DNA of 64,000 nt from Actinomycetes bacterium (GTDB lineage: Bacteria; Actinomycetota; Actinomycetes; Nanopelagicales; Nanopelagicaceae). The position numbers and the translations under genes are program-made. Location of the stretch: assembly GCA_014190015.1 (NCBI GenBank), contig BJFT01000003.1, forward strand, positions 1-64,000, written 5' to 3'. Under the pieces are notes generated by a model, which was not told the origin of the DNA, did no database searches, and saw only the letters and a program-made list of their open reading frames with translations. Shown here in pieces: positions 35,084-44,389 of the stretch; position 1 is the first letter of the stretch, and each line of letters starts with the position of its first letter.

Positions 35084-36100
35084 ATGACTACGCACGAACC
35101 AGCGTTCGATCTCTCTTCGGAGAGTCCGGGCAAAATTGCCCTCCGAACGCTGGTTCGTGATCGTAGATCGTGGATTGCTTCATCGATGTTGCTTGTCGTT
35201 GTTGCACTCACACTCTCTGCTCCGCTTTACGCATCACTTATTTCAAAGACAGACCCATTTGTTTCAACAATTAACGGAACCGTCGTATTAGATGGCGTAG
35301 AAGTTCAAGTTTTGCAGCAATCCACTGAAGGTCTCAAACTTGGTGTTAATCCCATTGGACCTACGTGGAAGATCGGCCCTTACTTTTTAGGTGCAGACAA
35401 TCAAGGCCGCGATGTGGCTGCACGTTTGTTATATGGCGGCACAAATACTTTATTAATTGGTTTTTCAGCAGCCGCACTCACACTCATTGTTGCAACTCTT
35501 GTCGGTGTAATCGCGGGCTATTCAGGAAGAATTATTGACTCTGTTATCTCTCGAATTTTAGATGTTATCTGGGCCTTCCCTGTTTATCTTTTATCTATCT
35601 CCCTCTCTGTTGTGCTCTTAACCAGCGGATTTAAATGGGGGCCGCTCTCTCTAGAAGCAGGTTCGCTCTATTTACCAATATTTATTATCGGTCTTGTGTA
35701 TGTGCCATACGTTGCACGCCCAATTCGCGGACAAGTACTTGCACTGCGCGAACGCGAATTCGTAAAAGCTGCAATTGGTGGAGGCGCGAAAAACTCCACA
35801 ATTATCTTCCGTGAAATCTTGCCTAACGTAATTCCCAGCGTTTTAGTATTTATTCCTCTGATGGTTTCTCTCGCAATGCTTACTGAGTCAGCGCTCTCAT
35901 TCTTATCTATTGGTGTTCAGCCACCGGATGCATCGTGGGGCACAATTATTAAAGATGGACTAGGACTTCTGTATACGCGACCAATCGTTGCTCTGACTCC
36001 AGGTCTTTTCATCGTTGTAACGGCTGTCGCCCTTAACTTGCTCGGCGATGCGGTGCGCGATGCTCTAGATCCTAAAGCTCGTCTGCGTGGTGCATTTTGA
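35084..36100 (+). CDS. Dpp/Opp-type ABC permease (DppC-like)
   Basis: A 338-aa permease. It has the N-terminal helix, then an unusually long extracytoplasmic stretch (about residues 50-100) before the core helices, GADNQGRDVAARLLYGGTNTLLIG, and the coupling loop VKAAIGGGAKNSTIIFREILPNV. Codons from about residue 4 to 25 are folded into a three-way junction (35093-35159). It precedes the DppB-like gene, reversing the usual B-C order. Confidence 0.88.
   Translation: MTTHEPAFDLSSESPGKIALRTLVRDRRSWIASSMLLVVVALTLSAPLYASLISKTDPFVSTINGTVVLDGVEVQVLQQSTEGLKLGVNPIGPTWKIGPYFLGADNQGRDVAARLLYGGTNTLLIGFSAAALTLIVATLVGVIAGYSGRIIDSVISRILDVIWAFPVYLLSISLSVVLLTSGFKWGPLSLEAGSLYLPIFIIGLVYVPYVARPIRGQVLALREREFVKAAIGGGAKNSTIIFREILPNVIPSVLVFIPLMVSLAMLTESALSFLSIGVQPPDASWGTIIKDGLGLLYTRPIVALTPGLFIVVTAVALNLLGDAVRDALDPKARLRGAF
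35093..35159 (+). other. Predicted three-way RNA junction in the start of the DppC-like gene
   Basis: CACGAACCAGCGTTCG (35093-35108) is the exact reverse complement of CGAACGCTGGTTCGTG (35144-35159). Inside lie two smaller hairpins: CTCTC-TTCG-GAGAG (35111-35124, a UUCG tetraloop) and GGGC-AAAATT-GCCC (35128-35141). The whole element begins nine bases into the gene and 14 bases after the binding-protein stop, so it also encodes protein. Confidence 0.85.
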
Positions 36101-37065
36101 CGCGATTTGTTATTAAGCGCCTTGCCGCTGCCGTTTTCGTTCTGGTTTCGATCAGTATCTTGGTATTTCTCATTTTCTTTGCAACCCCTGGTGTGGATCC
36201 TGCAGCACGCATCGCAGGAAGAAATGCTGATCAATTAACTCTGCAGCAAGTACGCGCAACCTTTGACTTAGATAAGCCTTTGCACATCCGATATGTCTCA
36301 ATGATGAAACACTTATTCATTGATCGCGACCTAACTTCTTATGTAAACCGCGGTGCAGAAGTGTTGCCACAACTAACTCAAGCAATTCCAGCAACTCTCT
36401 CACTGGTTTTTGGTGCAGCAATTATTTGGTTACTCCTCGGATTAATACTTGGAATAACGGCCGCAGGAATGCGAAAATCCTGGGTAGACCCCGCAATTGG
36501 AATTATCGGAATCATTGGCGTATCTCTGCCTGTGTATTGGCTCGGCGAGGTGGTCAACTTAATAACGCAAGGGCGTTTGCACGCCACTTTATTTAGGTGG
36601 GTTCCACCTCTTGGTTATGTTCCATTTACCGAAAGTCCGGGTGGCTGGTTCTTAGCACTTCTCTTTCCGTGGCTGACGCTTTCACTCTTATACGCAGGTA
36701 TTTATATTCGAGTGATCCGCAGCGAAATTGTTAGCTTGATGCAAGAAGATTTCATCAAGACAGAGCGTGCAAAGGGTGCGGGCGAGAAGCGAATCTTGAT
36801 TAAGCACGCCAGCCGAATGAGTCTTATAACGGTTGTCTCGCTCTTCGGTTTAGATTTCGGCGCTCTAGTTGGTGGCTCGGCGCTGCTGACAGAAGTTGTA
36901 TTCGGTATTCAAGGTGTAGGTCGACTTACTTTTACTGCGCTTCAAAACTTTGATTTACCTTTAATTATGGCAACAGTTATGTATGCAGCCTTCTTTATTG
37001 TTATCGCAAACGCCATCGTTGACTTGGTTTATGCGTGGATAGATCCTCGGGTGCGTCGTGGCTGA
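36097..37065 (+). CDS. Dpp/Opp-type ABC permease (DppB-like)
   Basis: A 322-aa permease beginning TRFVIKRLAAAVFVLVSISILVFLIFF and carrying the DppB-type TFDLDKPLHIRY region and coupling loop IKTERAKGAGEKRILIKHA. The start is a TTG whose last two bases are the first two of the previous TGA stop, a coupled start. A rare start plus overlap suggests translation depends on the upstream gene. Confidence 0.88.
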   Translation: MTRFVIKRLAAAVFVLVSISILVFLIFFATPGVDPAARIAGRNADQLTLQQVRATFDLDKPLHIRYVSMMKHLFIDRDLTSYVNRGAEVLPQLTQAIPATLSLVFGAAIIWLLLGLILGITAAGMRKSWVDPAIGIIGIIGVSLPVYWLGEVVNLITQGRLHATLFRWVPPLGYVPFTESPGGWFLALLFPWLTLSLLYAGIYIRVIRSEIVSLMQEDFIKTERAKGAGEKRILIKHASRMSLITVVSLFGLDFGALVGGSALLTEVVFGIQGVGRLTFTALQNFDLPLIMATVMYAAFFIVIANAIVDLVYAWIDPRVRRG

Positions 37066-38038
37066 AAAACTATTAGAAGTTAAGAACCTCTGCGTCTCTT
37101 TCAAGACTCGCAAGGGTGTCGTGCGCGCTGTAAATAACCTCTCGTTTTCTATCAACCATGGTGAAGTCTTGGGCATCGTTGGTGAATCAGGATCCGGTAA
37201 GAGCGTTTCGATGAGCGCTGTAATGGGGCTGATTAAAGATGAAAACGCTGAAATTACTGGCGAAGTTTTCTTCAATGGCGAAGATTTGCTAAAGAAAAGC
37301 GATGAAGAGCTACGTGCCATTCGCGGTAAAGATATTGCGATGGTTTTCCAGGACCCAATGACTGCGCTAACACCTGTCTATACAATCGGCTGGCATATTC
37401 GCGAACAGTTGCAACTACATAGCGATATTTCAGATAAAGATGCTAAGGCTCGTGCAATCGAACTTCTAGAAGAAGTGGGAATTCCAGATCCTGAAAAGCG
37501 TGTGGACCAATACCCACATGAGTTCTCTGGTGGAATGAGACAGCGTGCAATTATTGCAATGGCGCTGTCATTGAATCCAAAACTATTAATTGCCGATGAA
37601 CCGACCACGGCGTTAGATGTAACAATTCAGGCGCAGATTCTAGATCTCCTCGAAAGATTGCGTAAGACCTATAACTCTTCAATCATCATCATTACTCACG
37701 ATATGGGGGTTGTCTCCGAACTCTCCTCAGAAGTTTTGGTTATGTACGCCGGTCGTATGGTTGAGCGATCAACAAAGAGTTCTCTATTTGCTAATCCGCA
37801 GCACCCTTACACAAAGGGATTAATGAACTCTGTGCCACGAGTAGACCGTGCGCGCACATCACGCCTTGAAACAATCTCAGGCCAACCAGCATCTTTACTT
37901 AACTTGCCGAGTGGATGTGCCTTTAGAAATCGATGCCCATCTGCGCACGCTGCATGTACTGAACAACCAACATTTATCTCTGATAGCAATGGATACGGCG
38001 CTGCCTGTTTCCTTCTCACTGAAGGAGTGCGCTCATGA
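37058..38038 (+). CDS. Oligopeptide-type ABC ATP-binding protein (DppD-like)
   Basis: A 326-aa ATPase with Walker A GESGSGKSVSMSAVMGL, signature FSGGMRQRAIIAMAL, Walker B LIADEPTTALD, and the C-terminal oligopeptide-type cysteine motif CAFRNRCPSAHAAC that can bind an Fe-S cluster. The GTG start overlaps the preceding stop. Confidence 0.9.
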   Translation: MAEKLLEVKNLCVSFKTRKGVVRAVNNLSFSINHGEVLGIVGESGSGKSVSMSAVMGLIKDENAEITGEVFFNGEDLLKKSDEELRAIRGKDIAMVFQDPMTALTPVYTIGWHIREQLQLHSDISDKDAKARAIELLEEVGIPDPEKRVDQYPHEFSGGMRQRAIIAMALSLNPKLLIADEPTTALDVTIQAQILDLLERLRKTYNSSIIIITHDMGVVSELSSEVLVMYAGRMVERSTKSSLFANPQHPYTKGLMNSVPRVDRARTSRLETISGQPASLLNLPSGCAFRNRCPSAHAACTEQPTFISDSNGYGAACFLLTEGVRS

Positions 38039-38994
38039 GCCAAGAGATTTTAAGAGTAAATAACGTCAGCAGAATTTATGAAACTAGCGGTGGCAGTTTT
38101 GGTCGCAAAAACAAAGTTTCAGCACTCGACGGAGTTTCATTTAATCTTGTCCACGGAGAAACTCTTGGAATAGTTGGTGAGTCCGGCTGCGGTAAATCCA
38201 CTTTGGGCAGAATCATTTCCAGACTTGATACACCAACAAGTGGCGAGATTATTTATAAAGGAAATGACATCGCTAAGAAGTCATTATCTGCAATGCGTCC
38301 TTTGCGTAAAGAGATTCAATTTATCTTCCAGGATCCATACGCATCCCTTAATCCACGTCGCCAAATTGGTGCAATCATTGAAGAACCAATGCGCATTCAC
38401 GGAATGGGCAAAGATGAGCGTCGTGCACGTGCTCACGAACTTCTTGAAAAGGTTGGACTCGATAAGAACTCTTATGAAAAATATCCGCACGAGTTCTCAG
38501 GCGGACAACGTCAGCGCGTAGTTATCGCTCGCGCCCTTACTCTCAAGCCCGAGTTAATCATCGCTGACGAACCAGTTAGCGCACTGGATGTATCTATTCA
38601 GGCACAGGTCCTTAACCTCTTTAAAGAACTACAAGATGAGATGAAGTTGACCTACATTTTCGTAGCTCACGATCTTGGAGTGGTTCGGCATATCTCAGAT
38701 CGCATTGCTGTGATGTATTTAGGAAAGATCGTCGAACTCGGTTCTGTAGAAGAGATTTATAACAACCCACAACATCCTTATACGAAGGCGTTGTTATCGG
38801 CTAACCCACGTATTGATCAGAGCGCAAAGAGCACGCGACAGATTTTGACTGGAGATATTCCATCTCCACTTAATCGTCCAAGTGGTTGTTCATTCCACAC
38901 ACGCTGCCCTATTGCAGTGCCAGAGTGCAGCACACGCGAGCCAGAGCTACGCCGTATTGGCGCAGTTGATGTTGCTTGTAATTTAGTCGTGTGA
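38035..38994 (+). CDS. Oligopeptide-type ABC ATP-binding protein (DppF-like)
   Basis: A 319-aa ATPase with Walker [13 protein letters not shown], signature [15 protein letters not shown], Walker [12 protein letters not shown] and the same C-terminal Cys motif ([14 protein letters not shown]). Its last 12 bases overlap the convergent peptidase gene. Confidence 0.9.
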   Translation: MSQEILRVNNVSRIYETSGGSFGRKNKVSALDGVSFNLVHGETLGIVGESGCGKSTLGRIISRLDTPTSGEIIYKGNDIAKKSLSAMRPLRKEIQFIFQDPYASLNPRRQIGAIIEEPMRIHGMGKDERRARAHELLEKVGLDKNSYEKYPHEFSGGQRQRVVIARALTLKPELIIADEPVSALDVSIQAQVLNLFKELQDEMKLTYIFVAHDLGVVRHISDRIAVMYLGKIVELGSVEEIYNNPQHPYTKALLSANPRIDQSAKSTRQILTGDIPSPLNRPSGCSFHTRCPIAVPECSTREPELRRIGAVDVACNLVV

Positions 38995-39861
38995 ATCTAA
39001 GAACTCAGCAACAACTCTCTTAAACTTCGCAGGCTCTTCAACGTGTGGCATGTGAGACGACTCAGCAAATAACTCCCACTTAGATCCTGGAATTAAGCCG
39101 TTAATTTCTTTGACCATCGCTGGAGTTGCTTCGTCATATTGGCCTGAAACCAAGAGAGTTGGAGTTTTAATCTCTTTGAGTTGTGGGCGAATATCCCAAT
39201 GCTTGAGCGAACCAATTACGTGGAACTCACTTGGTCCATTCATCGTGTGATAAACAGTTGGGTCTGCAGCTAATTGATCAAAGCTTGCGACAACATATGG
39301 TGGTTGTGGAATTCGGCACAAGTGACGTGAGTAGAAAACATCAACGGCTGCGATGTATTCAGGATCCTCAGTTGTTTCTGCCGCTTCATGTTTAAGAAGA
39401 GTTGCTTCAACTTCAGGTGGTAACTCTTTGCGAAGTTTGTTTGCTTCAGATACCCAGACTTCCATGCTTGCAGGAGAGTCCGCAACAACGAGTGCGTTTA
39501 ATCCCTTTGGATTTTGGATTGCGAATTGCATACCGAGCATTCCGCCCCATGATTGACCAACAATGTTGTATTTATTTGAAATACCTAGATGCTCGGTAAG
39601 AAGCACTAGCTCTTCCATGAATAACTCTGGAGTCCAGAACTCTTTTGGCTTATCCGGCAAGTGAGTTGAATTGCCGCAACCAATTTGGTCATACAAAACG
39701 CCTGCGCGACCTGTTTGAGCTAATACATCAGCAATTGGTTCACAGTAATTATGGCCGGCGCCTGGTCCGCCATGCAAAATCATCACAGGAGTCTTTGAAC
39801 TCTTTAGATCGCCGACTACTCGATACCAAGTGGTTCCATGCTGCCATTTCATTTCGCTCAT
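38983..39861 (-). CDS. Proline iminopeptidase-like alpha/beta hydrolase
   Basis: A 292-aa alpha/beta hydrolase. The oxyanion-hole HGGPGAGHNY, the nucleophile elbow GQSWGGMLG (Ser), the acid region SGQYDEATP and the catalytic His in SSHMPHVEEP are all present, a set typical of proline iminopeptidases and related L-amino-acid amidases. Beside the peptide-type importer it would release N-terminal residues from imported peptides. Amide hydrolysis of another substrate is possible given the adjacent formamidases. Confidence 0.75.
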   Translation of the reverse strand: MSEMKWQHGTTWYRVVGDLKSSKTPVMILHGGPGAGHNYCEPIADVLAQTGRAGVLYDQIGCGNSTHLPDKPKEFWTPELFMEELVLLTEHLGISNKYNIVGQSWGGMLGMQFAIQNPKGLNALVVADSPASMEVWVSEANKLRKELPPEVEATLLKHEAAETTEDPEYIAAVDVFYSRHLCRIPQPPYVVASFDQLAADPTVYHTMNGPSEFHVIGSLKHWDIRPQLKEIKTPTLLVSGQYDEATPAMVKEINGLIPGSKWELFAESSHMPHVEEPAKFKRVVAEFLDSHD

Positions 39862-39864
39862 GAT

Positions 39865-40824
39865 TTACATTCCCTTAAATGGACGTGGACATGCTGCGAT
39901 CTTTGGAACGCGCATACGAGCAATAATTGAACCTGGGCATGGATGACAAGCTTGTGCGATTCCGACATCTCCAGCAACAGATAAGAAGATAAAGGCATCT
40001 TCCCAAGTAAAGCCCCACTGCTCAACCAATAATTGCGCTGCTTCTTCACACGCTAATTTAATTGCTTCATTTAAATCATCAGCTGTTGTTCCGTGTGTAA
40101 ACCAAGAATCAGCTGTTTCGGTAATTGGCCAACGTGCAGCTTTGCCCTTTAGAACATTTACTTCGATTAAAACATCTCCCCCGATTTCAACACCGGTACC
40201 TGAGATTTCGCCATCTCCCATTGATGCGTGCATGTCACCAATTGCAAGGAGTGCACCCTTTTGGAACACAGGCATATGAACAGTTGAACCAACGCGATTG
40301 AAGTGATCATCCATGTTTCCACCATGAGGACCGGCTGCAAATGTTGCAATTTCACCTTCTGCTGGTGCAACACCGATTACACCGAGCATTGGAACTGCTG
40401 GAAATGAAACGCGATCATTCATATGAACGATGCCATCTTTAACTTTAAAAATTCTTGTAGCAGGTGCTTTTGCTTTATGAATGAGTTGTCCCCACTCGGG
40501 AATAACCATTCCTGCGCCCTGTGGGCCTGGATCAATGCGGTGAAGTGTTACTGAGAGTGAATCTCCAGGTTCAGCGCCTTCAACATAGATTGGACCTGTT
40601 GCGCTATTTACTCGTGCTAAATCTAATTTTTCTACGGTGTCATCTTCGGTTTGAACCTGACCGGTAAAACAATCCCAAGTTTCTAAGTGAATCGTTGCGC
40701 CAGATTTAACTCTTAACACTGGTTCCATATTTGTTGAATATGCCCACACGTGTTGGTCTTTACCGATGTGATGATCTGCTTCGTATTTCACGCATCCTCC
40801 AATGAGTTCAAGATAAGTGCTCAT
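39865..40824 (-). CDS. Acetamidase/formamidase, copy 1
   Basis: A 319-aa FmdA-family amidase that would turn formamide or acetamide into ammonia plus formate or acetate. Shared family blocks are DHHIGKDQHVW, LETWDCFTGQV, SATGPIYVEGAEPGD, HGGNMDDHF and GDMHASMGDGEI. The start at 40824 is preferred to a longer frame reaching 41022, which would overlap the divergent copy. It ends three bases before the iminopeptidase start. Formate produced here could feed the formate dehydrogenase at the other end of the cluster. Confidence 0.85.
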   Translation of the reverse strand: MSTYLELIGGCVKYEADHHIGKDQHVWAYSTNMEPVLRVKSGATIHLETWDCFTGQVQTEDDTVEKLDLARVNSATGPIYVEGAEPGDSLSVTLHRIDPGPQGAGMVIPEWGQLIHKAKAPATRIFKVKDGIVHMNDRVSFPAVPMLGVIGVAPAEGEIATFAAGPHGGNMDDHFNRVGSTVHMPVFQKGALLAIGDMHASMGDGEISGTGVEIGGDVLIEVNVLKGKAARWPITETADSWFTHGTTADDLNEAIKLACEEAAQLLVEQWGFTWEDAFIFLSVAGDVGIAQACHPCPGSIIARMRVPKIAACPRPFKGM

Positions 40825-40865
40825 TCTGCCCCAGTTGTATGTGGCATGTGAAGTGAATTTGAAGA

Positions 40866-40871
40866 TAGATT
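40866..40871 (+). promoter_or_regulatory. Possible -10 box for formamidase copy 2
   Basis: TAGATT ends seven bases before the ATG at 40879, the spacing for a leaderless transcript; no clear -35 or ribosome site is present. The whole divergent intergenic stretch is only 54 bases. Confidence 0.3.
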
Positions 40872-40878
40872 TACCGCC

Positions 40879-41811
40879 ATGACAACTCTGTATCCCACCG
40901 CAAAGCACTATCTCTCCCGCGATCATCACACCCAGAGTTTCGGTGCCGAATTCACTCCAGCCCTTCGTGTGGCCCCTGGAGAGCGCATCCATGTGCAGAC
41001 TTGGGATTGTTATAAAGGACAAGTCTTAGTCGATGCTGACTTAACGAAAGTGATTGATGATTCGCAAGTAAATCCAGCAACTGGTCCGATTTATATTGAG
41101 GGTGCCGAACCTGGTGACACATTGGCTGTAACAATTATTGATATTAAAACTGAAGCTCGCGGTGCCGCACGTTTTTCCGCCGGCGAAGGTCAACTCCATC
41201 AGAAAGCAAAGGGACCTTACGGAACTTTCTTTGATGTAAAAGATGGTGTTATAAAGATGAATGACAAAGTTTCTTTTCCAATTAGTCCAATGCTCGGTGT
41301 AATTGGTGTTGCACCCGCGACTGGCTCAATTCTCACAATGCCTGCTGGAAAGCATGGCGGCAATCTAGATAACAACATGAACAAAATTGGTTCAACTATC
41401 TATCTGCCAGTTAAGCACTCTGGTGCGCTCTTAGGTATTGGCGACATGCACGCATCCATGGGCGATGGAGAAATATGCGGCACGGGCGTTGAAATTGGCG
41501 GCGATGTTCTTATCGAAGTTAATGTCATCAAATCAATTACGACAGATTTTCCTGTCACCGAAACAGCTGATTCATGGATTACACATGGTGTTGCAGTTGA
41601 AGATATTCAAGAAGCCATGAAGTTGGCCTGTGAAGAAGCTGCAGGTTTACTGGTTAATCACTGGGGATTTACGTACGAAGATGCCTTCATCTTCTTATCC
41701 GTTGCCTGCGATTTAGGCATCGCACAAAATGTGCATCCTTGCAAAGGAACTGTGATCGCAAAGGTGCGCGTTCCAAAAATCAGCGCGTGCCCAAAACCTT
41801 TTAAAATCTAA
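40879..41811 (+). CDS. Acetamidase/formamidase, copy 2
   Basis: A 310-aa paralogue of the minus-strand copy, with the same conserved blocks (QTWDCYKGQV, PATGPIYIEGAEPGD, KHGGNLDNNMN, GDMHASMGDGEI, VEIGGDVLIEVNV). The two are clearly related but diverged enough that a recent duplication is unlikely; they may differ in amide preference. Stop codon overlaps that of the convergent fdhD by four bases. Confidence 0.85.
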   Translation: MTTLYPTAKHYLSRDHHTQSFGAEFTPALRVAPGERIHVQTWDCYKGQVLVDADLTKVIDDSQVNPATGPIYIEGAEPGDTLAVTIIDIKTEARGAARFSAGEGQLHQKAKGPYGTFFDVKDGVIKMNDKVSFPISPMLGVIGVAPATGSILTMPAGKHGGNLDNNMNKIGSTIYLPVKHSGALLGIGDMHASMGDGEICGTGVEIGGDVLIEVNVIKSITTDFPVTETADSWITHGVAVEDIQEAMKLACEEAAGLLVNHWGFTYEDAFIFLSVACDLGIAQNVHPCKGTVIAKVRVPKISACPKPFKI

Positions 41812-42644
41812 CTCGGCAAGAACTGTTTAGCTTTTCCATCTCTGGCAAAGGCCATAAGAGTTAAGCCAAATTCGTGAGCAAGATCGATTGCCAGAGATGT
41901 TGGTGCGCTGACGCCCACCAGTGCTGAAACACCTGCAGCAACTGACTTTTGAATAATTTCATAACCTACGCGACCAGAAACAACCACGGTCCAATTACTT
42001 AAGGGCAAATCCCCCGCCATTAGCGCTGCGCCAATGATTTTATCTACAGCGTTGTGGCGGCCAACATCTTCTCGAACATAGACAGCTTTTCCTTGCGGAT
42101 TGACCAACGCAGCAGCATGTAGGCCGCCTGTCTTAGAAAAGATTGCTTGGCGGCCATCAAGAAGTGCTGTCATCCCAGCTAGTTCAGATAACGAGTGAGT
42201 TGTTGGTGCAACCTTTTTAATGCCGCGTGCATGTAAGTCAGAGATATTTGTTGAACCGCAGACACCGCATGCAGATGTCATTGTGAATCGGCGTTCCATA
42301 GAACGCGGTGGCTTTGGAGCATCGGCCGTGATTTCAGCGATAACAACATTGGCGCGTTGACGCGGTGTTAGAGAGCGGTCTGCGCAAACCTTTACTTGCA
42401 TTAATTCATTTGGATTACTTAAGAATCCTTCGCCCCACAAAAACCCTGCAGCGAGTTCGAGGTCGGCGCCAGGTGTGCGCATTGTGATTCCGAGTTGTTC
42501 TTCCGTGTCGCCTTGCTTGAGTCTGATTTCAAGTGGTTCTTCGACAACAACAGAGTCAGATGTGACATCTGATGAATCTGATTTTTGAACCTTTACTTTT
42601 GCAATCGATGAAGGGGCGTTATCTATCTCTTCATCTTTTAGCAT
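41808..42644 (-). CDS. fdhD: Formate dehydrogenase accessory sulfurtransferase
   Basis: A 278-aa FdhD protein, which moves sulfur from a cysteine desulfurase to the molybdenum cofactor so that formate dehydrogenase becomes active. The sulfur-carrying loop SACGVCGS holds the C-x-x-C pair; the C-terminal [10 protein letters not shown] and [11 protein letters not shown] regions match. It starts at the ATG at 42644, overlapping betA by 14 bases, so it is the last gene of the mttB-bet-pro operon, 15 kb away from the formate dehydrogenase it would mature. Confidence 0.9.
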   Translation of the reverse strand: MLKDEEIDNAPSSIAKVKVQKSDSSDVTSDSVVVEEPLEIRLKQGDTEEQLGITMRTPGADLELAAGFLWGEGFLSNPNELMQVKVCADRSLTPRQRANVVIAEITADAPKPPRSMERRFTMTSACGVCGSTNISDLHARGIKKVAPTTHSLSELAGMTALLDGRQAIFSKTGGLHAAALVNPQGKAVYVREDVGRHNAVDKIIGAALMAGDLPLSNWTVVVSGRVGYEIIQKSVAAGVSALVGVSAPTSLAIDLAHEFGLTLMAFARDGKAKQFLPS

Positions 42645-44280
42645 GGCGGTAGAACTCGATGTTCTCTGGTGGCAGTGGTGTGTTGCCAAGAATTAAGTCT
42701 GCAGCCTTTTCGGCGACCATCATCACTGGTGCATAGATGTTTCCATTGGTTACGTACGGGAAAACTGATGCGTCAGCAATACGGAGACCATTTACGCCGT
42801 GCACCTTCATTGTCTCTGGATCAACCACTGACATCTCATCGGTGCCCATCTTTGCGGTGCAGGATGGATGAAGAGCTGTTTCTGCGTCTTTGCGAACCCA
42901 ATCCAAAACCTCTTCATCTGTTGAGACAGATGCTCCTGGAGAAGTTTCGCCTTCGTTGAAAGGTTCCATTGCTGGTTGAGTCAAAATATTGCGAGCAACT
43001 CGAACTGCTTCAACCCATTCACGGCGATCTTGATCTGTTGAAAGATAGTTAAATTGCATTGCAGGCTTATCAAATGGATTGGTGCTCTTAATCTTTAACC
43101 ATCCGCGCGCATCTGAATACATTGGACCAACGTGGACTTGGTATCCGTGACCACTTGTTGGTCCACTTCCGTCATAGCGAATAGCAAGAGGTAAGAAGTG
43201 GAACATCAAGTTTGGGTAATCGACATCTTCATTGCTGCGGGTAAATCCGCCTGCTTCGAATTGATTTGAAGCACCTGGGCCTTTTCTAAAGAATAACCAT
43301 GCGGCACCAATAAATGGACGGCGCCAGAATTGTGTAATTGGCTGTTGTGTTACGGGTTGCTTGCACTTGTATTGAACATAGACCTCGAGGTGATCCTGCA
43401 AGTTTGCACCGACACCAGGCAAGTGCTTAACAACTTTGATGCCTAGTTTTGAAAGATCTTCTTGATTGCCTACGCCTGAGAGCTGCAAAATTTGCGGTGT
43501 ATTAATGGCGCCACCACACAAAATAACTTCCTTAGAAGTAAAGGTGTGCTTCTTGCCCTTAATCATTACTTCAACACCGGTTGCAGTTGTGCCCTCGAAT
43601 ATAACCTTGGTGACATGTGCTTTAGTTTTTAGAGTTAAGTTCTTGCGGTTGAGTACTGGATATAAATAGGCTCGTGCGGCACTCAGGCGACGGCCACGAT
43701 AGACATTTCGATCAAATGCTGCGAAGCCTTCTTGGCGATAACCATTGACGTCATCAGTACGTGGATAGCCAGCTTGCTCTGTCGCCTTAAAGAATGCTTC
43801 AAAGAGTGGACCCTTGACTGGTCCGCGTTCTAATTTAAGCGGTCCGTTATCTCCACGGAAAGGATTCTTTGGATCTGCTAAACAATTCTCAAGTTTTTTA
43901 AAGTATGGCAAGCAGTGTGCATAATCCCAATTCTGCATGCCTTTATCTTTTGACCAGCGTTCGTAATCTAAAGGATTTCCGCGCTGCCAAATCTGTCCGT
44001 TAATTGAAGATGAACCGCCTAATACTTTTCCGCGTGCATGATAAATCTTGCGACCATTCATAAATGGTTCTGGCTCAGATTCATACATCCAGTCATAGAA
44101 CTTACTGCCGATTGGAAACGCGAGCGCTGCAGGCATGTGAATGAAGACATCCCACTTGTAATCGCGACGGCCTGCTTCTAGAACCAGCACTTTATGTGCA
44201 GGGTTTGCACTGAGGCGATTAGCGAGCGCGCAACCAGCTGATCCGCCACCAACAATGATGTAGTCGTACTGCGCGCTCAT
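42631..44280 (-). CDS. betA: Choline dehydrogenase (GMC oxidoreductase)
   Basis: A 549-aa FAD-dependent GMC oxidoreductase. The Rossmann motif [15 protein letters not shown] (residues about 9-23), the GMC signature [15 protein letters not shown], and the C-terminal catalytic region [10 protein letters not shown] with [17 protein letters not shown] are intact. It converts choline to betaine aldehyde and possibly on to betaine. A choline/betaine importer and a betaine-aldehyde dehydrogenase are upstream in the same operon. Other alcohol oxidases share the fold, but context makes choline the best guess. Confidence 0.85.
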   Translation of the reverse strand: MSAQYDYIIVGGGSAGCALANRLSANPAHKVLVLEAGRRDYKWDVFIHMPAALAFPIGSKFYDWMYESEPEPFMNGRKIYHARGKVLGGSSSINGQIWQRGNPLDYERWSKDKGMQNWDYAHCLPYFKKLENCLADPKNPFRGDNGPLKLERGPVKGPLFEAFFKATEQAGYPRTDDVNGYRQEGFAAFDRNVYRGRRLSAARAYLYPVLNRKNLTLKTKAHVTKVIFEGTTATGVEVMIKGKKHTFTSKEVILCGGAINTPQILQLSGVGNQEDLSKLGIKVVKHLPGVGANLQDHLEVYVQYKCKQPVTQQPITQFWRRPFIGAAWLFFRKGPGASNQFEAGGFTRSNEDVDYPNLMFHFLPLAIRYDGSGPTSGHGYQVHVGPMYSDARGWLKIKSTNPFDKPAMQFNYLSTDQDRREWVEAVRVARNILTQPAMEPFNEGETSPGASVSTDEEVLDWVRKDAETALHPSCTAKMGTDEMSVVDPETMKVHGVNGLRIADASVFPYVTNGNIYAPVMMVAEKAADLILGNTPLPPENIEFYRHAKR

Positions 44281-44318
44281 TTTGCTCCTTTCGGTGTTTT
44301 TAACTTGCTAGAGATGAA

Positions 44319-44364
44319 GGTAACGCCCCCACTTAGTAGAAATCTACCAAGTAGGGGCGTTACC
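44319..44364 (-). other. Intercistronic hairpin between proX and betA
   Basis: GGTAACGCCCCCACTT (from 44319) pairs with AAGTAGGGGCGTTACC (to 44364) with about 20 base pairs and two G-T-type mismatches around a short loop. It lies between the proX stop (44390) and betA start (44280). No T-run follows on the minus strand, so it is likely an mRNA-stabilising or attenuating element rather than a terminator. Confidence 0.75.
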
Positions 44365-44389
44365 CGCTTACTTACTTCGGTTTTATTAC

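Noticed and set aside
35093..35159. Transposon end or integration scar
   Set aside because: The repeats are inside an intact gene with normal codons, no target-site repeat, and no transposase nearby.
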